From: an uncultured Pelagibacteraceae bacterium
Lineage (GTDB): Bacteria; Pseudomonadota; Alphaproteobacteria; Pelagibacterales; Pelagibacteraceae
NCBI GenBank assembly: GCA_902613755.1
Contig: CACMIH010000006.1
Span: 1-64,000 of the forward strand
Reading direction: 5' to 3'
Length of the DNA: 64,000 nt
Part shown: positions 36,486 through 44,034 of the stretch, piece after piece
Position numbering within the stretch: position 1 is the first letter of the stretch
Layout of the letters: every line of letters begins with the position of its first letter
Translations under genes and position numbers: made by a program
Notes under the pieces: generated by a model
The model's database searches: none
What the model was told of the DNA's origin: nothing
The model's input: the letters and a program-made list of their open reading frames with translations, nothing else

Positions 36486-37931
36486 ATGACCATTGGTTGG
36501 CATTTTGATAATACATATTCAAAGTTATCAAATACTTTTAAAGAAAATATTAAACCAACTCCTGTTCATGATCCTGAATTAGTAATTTTAAATGAGGAAC
36601 TAGCATCTACTTTAAATTTAGATTTTTCAAAAACGGACAAAAAAAAATTAGCAGAAATATTTTCTGGAAACTCCATACCAGAGGAAACTAATACTATTGC
36701 ACAAGCATATGCAGGTCATCAATTTGGACACTTTACTATGTTGGGAGATGGTAGAGCAGTTTTGTTGGGCGAGCATTTAGTAAACAATGACAATCGTTTT
36801 GACATTCAGTTTAAAGGTTCAGGAAGAACTTCTTTTTCTAGAGGTGGTGATGGAAGAGCAGCACTAGGACCTATGCTTAGAGAATATATTATCAGTGAAG
36901 CGATACATTCATTAAATATTCCAACTACTAGAAGCCTAGCTGTAGTCAAAACAGGTGAAAAAGTTTTAAGAGAAAATCTTTTACAGGGTGCTATATTAAC
37001 AAGAGTTGCATCAAGTCATCTTCGAGTTGGAACATTTCAATATATTGCTGCAACTCAAAACATTGAAAATTTAAATACTTTAGTCGAATACACAATAAAC
37101 AGACATTATCCAGAAATTAAAACATCAAATTCAAAAGCATTAGACTTATTAAATCTTGTTATGGAAAAGCAATGCCAGCTAGTAATCAATTGGATGAGAG
37201 TTGGATTTATTCATGGAGTTATGAATACTGATAACATGGCAATTTCAGGTGAAACAATAGATTATGGTCCTTGCGCATTTATGGATCATTATGATCCAAA
37301 AACTGTATTTAGCTCAATCGATAAATTTGGGAGATATGCCTTTTCTAATCAACCGCCCATTACAAAGTGGAATTTAGCAAGATTTGCAGAATGTTTAATC
37401 CCTCTAATTGACAAAAATGAAGATACTGCAATTAAATTAGCAACAGATTTAATAGATAATTTCCAAAATATTTATGAAGATAAATGGTTAAATATGATGA
37501 GAGATAAACTAGGTTTATTTGGTGAGGATAAAAATGATAAAAAATTAATTAATGATTTGTTTAATTGGATGGAAAAAAATAAAGCAGATTACACAAATAC
37601 TTTTTGTAATCTAATGGATATCAATTCTGATGAAATTTATAAAAATAATGATTTTATCGATTGGAAAAATGAATGGAAAAAAAGATCTGAGTTAAATAAT
37701 TCAACTAAGGAAAAACAAAGTAAACTTATGAAATCAAATAATCCAATTGTAATTCCTAGAAATCATAAAGTAGAGGAAGCTTTAGTCGAAGCAGACAAAG
37801 GAAGTTTAGATAAAATGAAAAAGTTATTAGCTATTTTAAAAAATCCTTATGACAATCAGAATATTATTGAAGAATATCAAGCACCCGCTCCATTGAGCAA
37901 TGAAAAATATCAAACTTTTTGTGGAACTTAA
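36486..37931 (+). CDS. selO: Protein adenylyltransferase SelO
   Basis: Pseudokinase-fold enzyme that transfers AMP from ATP onto protein Ser/Thr/Tyr residues, linked to redox stress. The 481-residue protein has AYAGHQFGHFTMLGDGRA, QFKGSGRTSFSRGGDGRAALGPMLREYI, VASSHLRVGTFQYI and the catalytic VMNTDNMA and DYGPCAFMD segments. The C-terminus ends FCGT, with a Cys where some relatives have selenocysteine. It follows fdsA by five bases and may be on the same transcript. Confidence 0.94.
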   Translation: MTIGWHFDNTYSKLSNTFKENIKPTPVHDPELVILNEELASTLNLDFSKTDKKKLAEIFSGNSIPEETNTIAQAYAGHQFGHFTMLGDGRAVLLGEHLVNNDNRFDIQFKGSGRTSFSRGGDGRAALGPMLREYIISEAIHSLNIPTTRSLAVVKTGEKVLRENLLQGAILTRVASSHLRVGTFQYIAATQNIENLNTLVEYTINRHYPEIKTSNSKALDLLNLVMEKQCQLVINWMRVGFIHGVMNTDNMAISGETIDYGPCAFMDHYDPKTVFSSIDKFGRYAFSNQPPITKWNLARFAECLIPLIDKNEDTAIKLATDLIDNFQNIYEDKWLNMMRDKLGLFGEDKNDKKLINDLFNWMEKNKADYTNTFCNLMDINSDEIYKNNDFIDWKNEWKKRSELNNSTKEKQSKLMKSNNPIVIPRNHKVEEALVEADKGSLDKMKKLLAILKNPYDNQNIIEEYQAPAPLSNEKYQTFCGT

Positions 37932-37932
37932 T

Positions 37933-39036
37933 TTATAGAACGTAGGGCTCTGGCCTAGCGGTTTTACCCAAAACTCTCTCAACTGCAAAATCACTTATAT
38001 CAATTGTTTGGTATGATCCTGTTGTGATTAATTCAGTTAAGGCTCTACCGATACCTGGTGCCTGCATTAATCCCCGGCCTGTAAATCCAGAAGCCATGTA
38101 AACATTATCATATTTTGGATGCTTACCAACAACTGCATTATTATCCAATCTATTACAATCATAGTAACCTGCCCATCCACCAGTTAACTTTAATTCCTCG
38201 AAGGCAGGTATTCTCTTTGCAAGAGCTGGCCAAACTAATTCTTCAAAATCATTCCAAGCTGGTTCCAAATCATCTGCATCAAATACAGAAATAGGTGATC
38301 CTGCTAAATATTCCCCTCCCTCTGGTCTCCAATAAACACCAGTTGTTAAGTCTCCACTTAGTGGCATCTCTTTTATATATGTTGGGCATTTTACTCTAAA
38401 GACGGTATGCTTTTGAGGAACAACAGGAATATCTTCTAACAATTCTTTTGTCCAACAACCAGCCGCAGAAACAATTGTTTTAGCATTTATTTCTGAAATA
38501 CTTTTTACATCACCTTTAATAAATTCTGCTCCAAGCTCTATTGCTTTACTTTTAAGAGCGCTATGAAACATAAATGGATCAATCCATCCTTCACTTTGAT
38601 TATCTGTATAAGTTGCTGTCTCTATTCCTTCACTATTCACATAAGGGAAAACTTTTGATAATTCTGACCCTTTAATATTTTTTGTTCCTGCATCACATTC
38701 TTTATGATTTTCTAATGCTCTATATTGTTCTTCAGCATGTTCAGAACCAAACATTAAAAGATATCCATTGGTTACCATACTAGCTGTTGGATTAGGATTT
38801 TTTTCTGTTTTTAATAATTCTGGTATTTGGAAAATAAATTCTCTTGCAAATTTTCCTAATAAAATATTTTCTTTTTGAAAAAATTGTCTTCTAAAACCAC
38901 CTAAAGATAATGGGAATGAAGCTGTTTTATAAGTAGGATCTCTTTCAATAACTTTTACTTTTCTACCTTCTTTGGATAAAAAATAAGCAGTTGCTGCCCC
39001 TATTATTCCACCACCAATTACTACAACATCATCCAT
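37933..39036 (-). CDS. DAO-family FAD-dependent oxidoreductase
   Basis: A 367-residue flavoprotein of the D-amino-acid/sarcosine-oxidase superfamily. The FAD motif VVVIGGGIIGAATAYFLSKEG is at the N-terminus, GGFRRQFF follows, and the C-terminal GFTGRGLMQAPGIGRALTELI binds the flavin. The resemblance is to FOXRED1-like proteins. It could oxidise N-methyl amino acids such as sarcosine, D-amino acids or imino acids; the substrate is not readable. It is convergent with selO and follows the TspO gene by two bases. Confidence 0.82.
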   Translation of the reverse strand: MDDVVVIGGGIIGAATAYFLSKEGRKVKVIERDPTYKTASFPLSLGGFRRQFFQKENILLGKFAREFIFQIPELLKTEKNPNPTASMVTNGYLLMFGSEHAEEQYRALENHKECDAGTKNIKGSELSKVFPYVNSEGIETATYTDNQSEGWIDPFMFHSALKSKAIELGAEFIKGDVKSISEINAKTIVSAAGCWTKELLEDIPVVPQKHTVFRVKCPTYIKEMPLSGDLTTGVYWRPEGGEYLAGSPISVFDADDLEPAWNDFEELVWPALAKRIPAFEELKLTGGWAGYYDCNRLDNNAVVGKHPKYDNVYMASGFTGRGLMQAPGIGRALTELITTGSYQTIDISDFAVERVLGKTARPEPYVL

Positions 39037-39038
39037 AT

Positions 39039-39521
39039 CTAATTTAACATAATCAAGCTTGAATTCAGAATTAGTGCAAAGCTACACCAAAGTAAATATG
39101 GAATCATTAGGTGGGCACTCAACATCTTGACGCGTTTAAACCTTAAAATAAGATTGATTATCAACGCTATTAGTATGATTAATACCAAAAGTGCTAGAAC
39201 CATATTATGAAAAACAAAAAAAACTACACTCCAAGTTGTATTGAATACTAAATGGATAAAATAAATATAAACAGTATTCATATCTCTATTTTTTGTATGC
39301 CAGTAAAGCCATATTGCAACTGTCATCAATATATACAAGATGGTCCAAACAGGTCCGAATATCCAATCAGGTGGATTAAATGATGGTTTATTTAGTAATG
39401 AGTACCATGGCTCTTTAAAAGTAACAGTAGCTAAACCGCCAATCAATGAAGCAGAGAATGTAATAGCAAGAAACAATATAAATGTTAAAAATTTATTTTT
39501 AAACATGTTAAATATATACAT
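39039..39521 (-). CDS. tspO: TspO/MBR-family membrane protein
   Basis: A 160-residue five-helix membrane protein of the tryptophan-rich sensory protein/peripheral benzodiazepine receptor family. The signature KPSFNPPDWIFGPVWTILYILM, the WYSLL segment and the later FNTTWSVVFF are all present. Members bind porphyrins and may respond to oxygen or light stress. An in-frame ATG at 39506 would give a 155-residue protein. Only 8 bases separate it from the divergent SDR gene. Confidence 0.92.
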   Translation of the reverse strand: MYIFNMFKNKFLTFILFLAITFSASLIGGLATVTFKEPWYSLLNKPSFNPPDWIFGPVWTILYILMTVAIWLYWHTKNRDMNTVYIYFIHLVFNTTWSVVFFVFHNMVLALLVLIILIALIINLILRFKRVKMLSAHLMIPYLLWCSFALILNSSLIMLN

Positions 39522-39529
39522 AACAAAAA

Positions 39530-40288
39530 ATGAGTAAAAAAACTATTTGGATTACAGGCGGTAGTACAGGGATTGGTAAAGCTTTAGCAATTAAGTTTGC
39601 AAGTAAGGGATGGAATGTTGCTATATCTGCAAGAAGAGCTGAATTACTAAATGAGCTTTCAAATTCTTATGAAAATATTTCAAGTTTTCCTTTAGATGTA
39701 ACAGATAAGGAAAAGTGCAAAGAAGTGTTTAATGAAATTAAAAACAAATACGAAAATATAGATATTTGTTTTTTTTCAACCGGAACATGGGACCCTAAAA
39801 AAGAAAAAGATATTGATGTAGAACAAATGGAAGATGTATTTAAAGTAAATTTTTTTGGAACTGTGAATAGCATCAAAGCAGTTGAACAATACTTTAGAGA
39901 AAAAAAAAACGGAATAATTACTATTGTTTCGTCAATTGCAGGATATAGGGGTTTGCCTAATTCAACTGGATATGGACCATCTAAATCTGCATTAAATAAC
40001 CTAGCTGAAAGTTTATACTTTGATTTTAAAAGGTACAATGTTCGTGTTTGTTTAGTATCTCCTGGATTTATTAAAACACCAATGACAGATAAAAATGATT
40101 TTAAAATGCCATTTTTAAAAAACCCAGAATATGCTGCAGATCAAATATATGAAGGTTTAGTTAACAAAAATATATTTGAAATTCATTTTCCAAAATCACT
40201 TACAATTACATTAAAACTATTGAGTTTTTTACCAAGTAAAATTTATTTTGTTTTAGTTGGTAAACTAACGAAATATCAAAAAAAATAG
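39530..40288 (+). CDS. Short-chain dehydrogenase (lipid-cluster SDR)
   Basis: A 252-residue SDR with the cofactor motif TGGSTGIGKALA, the NNAG position replaced by FFSTG, and catalytic Ser and YGPSK residues. The C-terminal helix near LKLLSFLPSKIYFVLV suggests membrane association. It is next to a Cfa-type methyltransferase, DUF1365, DUF3833 and FAD oxidoreductase genes, where similar SDRs occur in other proteobacteria; its substrate is unknown. It ends one base before the convergent DUF3833 gene. Confidence 0.8.
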   Translation: MSKKTIWITGGSTGIGKALAIKFASKGWNVAISARRAELLNELSNSYENISSFPLDVTDKEKCKEVFNEIKNKYENIDICFFSTGTWDPKKEKDIDVEQMEDVFKVNFFGTVNSIKAVEQYFREKKNGIITIVSSIAGYRGLPNSTGYGPSKSALNNLAESLYFDFKRYNVRVCLVSPGFIKTPMTDKNDFKMPFLKNPEYAADQIYEGLVNKNIFEIHFPKSLTITLKLLSFLPSKIYFVLVGKLTKYQKK

Positions 40289-40837
40289 TTAATCTTTAAC
40301 AAATACGACTGTTAACTCAGCTACTTTAAAACCAAATTTAGTCATTGTTGCTCTATTAATTGCAACTCTATCATCTTGTTTAAAAATCCAATCATCGAAA
40401 GTTATTTTTAATTCTTTACCTTTAACTGGAACTAGTAAAACATATTCAAATTTAAACGCTGGTCCATAAGAATATCCTATTGCTTTACCCACAACATCCC
40501 CTGCTGTTCCTTCATAATTATGCTCATCAATTTTATTTATTATCCATTCTCGATCTTGAACCTCACCATCGTCCCAATTAAATTTTTCTTTAAGAATTAA
40601 TTGTTTTCCATCCCAAGTTCCATTTAAGTCTGCAGAAAATTGTCTTGTAACTTTTCCTGATCTGTTTTGTAGAACACCCCAAGCCTTAACATTTCCAGAT
40701 AAATATTCCTCAATAATTAGTCTTGGTTCTTTGTTTTTGAAGTCTTCTGGTTTCATAGCACTATTGTTTGAGCAACTTGTAATTAAGAATAATGAAATTA
40801 TCAACGAAATTGACTTAATTATTTTTATATGTCGCAT
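40289..40837 (-). CDS. DUF3833-type lipoprotein
   Basis: A predicted lipoprotein with an N-terminal signal and lipobox LITSC, so the mature Cys is at about residue 22 when the start is the ATG at 40837. An ATG at 40849 would add four residues. The core segments LSGNVKAWGVLQNRSGKVTRQF and YSYGPAFKFEYVLLVP fit DUF3833. Members lie in clusters with Cfa-type methyltransferases, as here, and may act on or sense membrane lipids, which is an inference from context. Confidence 0.8.
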   Translation of the reverse strand: MRHIKIIKSISLIISLFLITSCSNNSAMKPEDFKNKEPRLIIEEYLSGNVKAWGVLQNRSGKVTRQFSADLNGTWDGKQLILKEKFNWDDGEVQDREWIINKIDEHNYEGTAGDVVGKAIGYSYGPAFKFEYVLLVPVKGKELKITFDDWIFKQDDRVAINRATMTKFGFKVAELTVVFVKD

Positions 40838-40854
40838 AAATATCTCCATTATTT

Positions 40855-42033
40855 TTATTTCTTTTGCATTGAAAATTGTATCAGATCAATATTTTTTGAC
40901 TTAAATCCAGCCTCACAATAAGAAAGATAAAACTCCCACATTCTTTTAAATGTTAAGTCAAAACCTTGATTTTTTATTAAATCCCATTTTTTTAAAAAAT
41001 CGTTTCTCCATATCGCCAATGTATTTGCATAATGATCAGCATAGGAAATATATGAATTAACAGTTAAACCGTTGTCAGAAACATAACGATTAATGCTATT
41101 TTTATTTGGTAAAAAACCACCTGGAAAAATATATTTTTGAATAAAATCTTGTTTGTTCTTATATCTATCAAACAACCTATCATCGATGGTAATTGCTTGA
41201 ATAGCTGCTTTACCACCATCAGATAAATTGGTTTTAATAGTTTTAAAATAACCCTCTAAATAATTTTGACCAACAGCCTCGATCATCTCTATAGAGGCAA
41301 TTGAATTATATTCACCTTTAAGATCTCTGTAATCCTTTATTTCAATATTTACTTTTTCGTTTAAACCACAATTAAAAATTCTTTCTTTTGCGAATTCAAA
41401 TTGTTTTTTTGATATTGTAATACAGTCTAGTTTAACATCGTATTTTTTACCTAAATATTCAGCAAAACCTCCCCAACCACATCCTATTTCTAAAACTTTG
41501 TCACCATTATTTGGTTTAATTAGATCAATTAATTTTTGATATTTATTATTTTGGGCATCAGAAAGATTTTTTGATTTATCATCAAAAATAGCACTAGAGT
41601 AAGTAAGTGTGTCATCTAACCAAAGAGAAAAAAAATCATTACCTAGATCATAATGTTTAGCAATATTTTCTTTGCTTCTACTTTTTGTATTTTTGATTAT
41701 TTTATTTTTTACAAAATTAATTATTGGAAAATCAAGAAGGCCTGAAAATTTATATATGACTTCTATATTTCTTGCAGTTAATTCAATTAGATTTGATAAG
41801 TTATCAGTTTCAAATTCACCTCTCATGTAACTCTCAGCAAATCCAATACTGCCACCTCTAATTAAATTATAATTAAAATCTGGTTTTTTGATTGAAATAT
41901 TTGCATGCAATTTTTCATTCAGATTTCCAAACTTTAAAACTTTTCCGTCATGTGTAGTCAGCTCTAGATAACCATGATTTATTTTATTAAGAAATTTGAA
42001 AACCAATTTATCTGCGGTATTATTTAAAAACAT
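40855..42033 (-). CDS. Cyclopropane-fatty-acid synthase-like methyltransferase
   Basis: A 392-residue SAM-dependent methyltransferase that likely methylates unsaturated acyl chains of membrane phospholipids. YDLGNDFFSLWLDDTLTYSSAIF and the SAM motif VLEIGCGWGGFAEYLG are visible, followed by SIEMIEAVG. The N-terminal domain is full-length for the family. It shares one base with the DUF1365 gene. In Rhodobacter, similar enzymes take part in furan fatty-acid and singlet-oxygen-response pathways; whether it makes cyclopropane or a methylated product cannot be told here. Confidence 0.85.
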   Translation of the reverse strand: MFLNNTADKLVFKFLNKINHGYLELTTHDGKVLKFGNLNEKLHANISIKKPDFNYNLIRGGSIGFAESYMRGEFETDNLSNLIELTARNIEVIYKFSGLLDFPIINFVKNKIIKNTKSRSKENIAKHYDLGNDFFSLWLDDTLTYSSAIFDDKSKNLSDAQNNKYQKLIDLIKPNNGDKVLEIGCGWGGFAEYLGKKYDVKLDCITISKKQFEFAKERIFNCGLNEKVNIEIKDYRDLKGEYNSIASIEMIEAVGQNYLEGYFKTIKTNLSDGGKAAIQAITIDDRLFDRYKNKQDFIQKYIFPGGFLPNKNSINRYVSDNGLTVNSYISYADHYANTLAIWRNDFLKKWDLIKNQGFDLTFKRMWEFYLSYCEAGFKSKNIDLIQFSMQKK

Positions 42034-42797
42034 TAATTTTCTACTGTAATATTATTTTTAATTTTAAATTTTTTCTTAATAAATTTAATTCCTTTAATCC
42101 ACAATTTAAACGCTTCAAAATGTATCGCAGAGATAATTTTAAATGTCATTAAAGGGTGTTTAAGATAAGAATTCATCAAGTTTTTGCTTGTCAAATCAGA
42201 TCTTTCACCATCTTGAGATGCAAAAAGAATTTTTCCTTCTTGATCATATTGATCAATTACAACTGACAACTTCTGCTCTGGATTTAATATTCTAAAAAAA
42301 TAATTACAATCCATTTCAATAAATGGTGAAACATGAAATTTCTTTGAGCAATTATTTTGAATTAATTTATTTTGTCCGTCTACTTTAAAAACATATGTGT
42401 GTTGCTCACCGAATGTATTCTTAACCTCATATAAAATAGAAATTAAATTATTATTTCTATCATATACAAAAAAAATACTTAGTGGATTAAAAACATAACC
42501 AAATATTCTTGGATAGCATAAAAGTTTAACTTTTATGTTGTCTGTACTAATTTTGTTATTTATTAGATTTTTTTTTACCCATTCAAAAAGAGATGATCCA
42601 TCACGATCACCATGATCTTTCTCATAAAAACTTATAAGATTAAATTTATTCAATGAAAAAAATTGCAATTTATCATTAAGCTCATTTAGCTCTGATAGAT
42701 CTATAAATAATGAAAATACTTTATACTTAAAAAAATGTTCTTTTGGTTTAAACCTCTTATGGATTACATTTCCATTATATATACAAGAACTAATCAT
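42033..42797 (-). CDS. DUF1365 protein
   Basis: A 254-residue protein with YNGNVIHKRFKPKEHFFKYKVF at the start and GYVFNPLSIFFVYD and CSKKFHVSPF in the middle, the recognisable DUF1365 pattern. Function is unknown, but it nearly always neighbours a FAD amine-oxidase-like gene and a Cfa-type methyltransferase. Its start overlaps the FAD gene stop by 8 bases and its last base is shared with the Cfa gene. Confidence 0.85.
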   Translation of the reverse strand: MISSCIYNGNVIHKRFKPKEHFFKYKVFSLFIDLSELNELNDKLQFFSLNKFNLISFYEKDHGDRDGSSLFEWVKKNLINNKISTDNIKVKLLCYPRIFGYVFNPLSIFFVYDRNNNLISILYEVKNTFGEQHTYVFKVDGQNKLIQNNCSKKFHVSPFIEMDCNYFFRILNPEQKLSVVIDQYDQEGKILFASQDGERSDLTSKNLMNSYLKHPLMTFKIISAIHFEAFKLWIKGIKFIKKKFKIKNNITVEN

Positions 42798-44028
42798 TAA
42801 GGGTTTTCAGCATTTCAATAGATGATTTTATTCCATCTTCATGAAATCCGTAACCAAAATAACTGCCGCAAAAAAGTAAATCTTTTTGATTTTGAATTTT
42901 AATAAGCTCTGATTGAGCATCTAATGCTTTTTGATCGTAATATGGATGCGTAAATTTTACTTTTCTCAATATTTTTTTATCATCAATATTGAAGTAAGGA
43001 TTAAGTGTTAAGAAAATATTTTCATCACACTTTAAATTTTGTAATAAATTTAACCAGTAGGTTATTGAATTTTTCTCTAAATTCTTGTCATCTATTGATG
43101 AATTCCAAGAAGACCAAGCTCTTTTATTTTTTGGCATGGCCCGCTGATCTGTATGTATGTAAGCTATATTTTCTTTATAACTAAAATTCGAAAGAATATT
43201 TATCTCATCCTCAGTTGGATTTTCAATTAACTTTAAGGCTTCATCGGCATGTGTTGCCAAAACTACTTTATCATAATCAAAAAATTCGCTTTCTCCACCA
43301 TAGTATAGGTCTAATCCTGATGATTTTCTTTTAACTCTTGTAACTTTGTAATTTTTGAAGTGTTCACCACTTATTTGAGAAAGTATTTTACTAACATAAG
43401 TTCTGCTTCTGTTAGTTACTGTGTACCACTGCGGTCTATTTTTTAATTTAAACAAACCATGATTTTGAAAAAATCTAAGAAAGAAACTAATTGGCATCTT
43501 GCTCGCTTCATAAGGAGGCATAGACCAGATTGCGGATACCATTGGTATTATATGATAATCAACAAACGTTTTAGATAATTTGTTGATTTTTAAATACTCA
43601 CCTAAAGTAATTTTATCATTGGATATGGTTACTTGATCACTTTTTTTATAAAATTTAATTATATCAAAAAACATTTTTAAGAACTCTATGTTAAACAAAT
43701 TTGATTTATTAGAGAAAATTCCACTCAACCCTTTTCCACAATATTCAAAATTTGTATTATCTACTGAAACTGAAAAAGACATATTGCTTTTTTCAATTTG
43801 AATATCATTTTCCTTAAAAAAATTAATTAAATTTGGATACGTTTGAAAATTAAAAACAATGAAGCCAATATCTACAGAAACTTTTTTTTCATCAAAAAAA
43901 ATATCTATTGTATGTGAGTGTCCACCAAAATGATCTTCTCGCTCGAAAAGATCTACATGATGTTTTTTAGATAAATAATAAGCAGCACTTAATCCAGAAA
44001 TACCTGAGCCAACAACTGCGATTTTCAT
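42790..44028 (-). CDS. FAD/NAD-dependent oxidoreductase of lipid cluster
   Basis: A 412-residue flavoprotein of the amine-oxidase/desaturase group, with IAVVGSGISGLSAAYYLSKKH at the N-terminus and GGHSHTIDIFFDEKKVSVDIGFIVFN, as in UfaO/RSP_1090-type proteins. It probably oxidises or desaturates a methylated acyl chain made by the downstream methyltransferase. It begins only 6 bases after gcvP on the same strand, so the gcv transcript may run into the lipid cluster. Confidence 0.83.
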   Translation of the reverse strand: MKIAVVGSGISGLSAAYYLSKKHHVDLFEREDHFGGHSHTIDIFFDEKKVSVDIGFIVFNFQTYPNLINFFKENDIQIEKSNMSFSVSVDNTNFEYCGKGLSGIFSNKSNLFNIEFLKMFFDIIKFYKKSDQVTISNDKITLGEYLKINKLSKTFVDYHIIPMVSAIWSMPPYEASKMPISFFLRFFQNHGLFKLKNRPQWYTVTNRSRTYVSKILSQISGEHFKNYKVTRVKRKSSGLDLYYGGESEFFDYDKVVLATHADEALKLIENPTEDEINILSNFSYKENIAYIHTDQRAMPKNKRAWSSWNSSIDDKNLEKNSITYWLNLLQNLKCDENIFLTLNPYFNIDDKKILRKVKFTHPYYDQKALDAQSELIKIQNQKDLLFCGSYFGYGFHEDGIKSSIEMLKTLND

Positions 44029-44034
44029 TAATTA

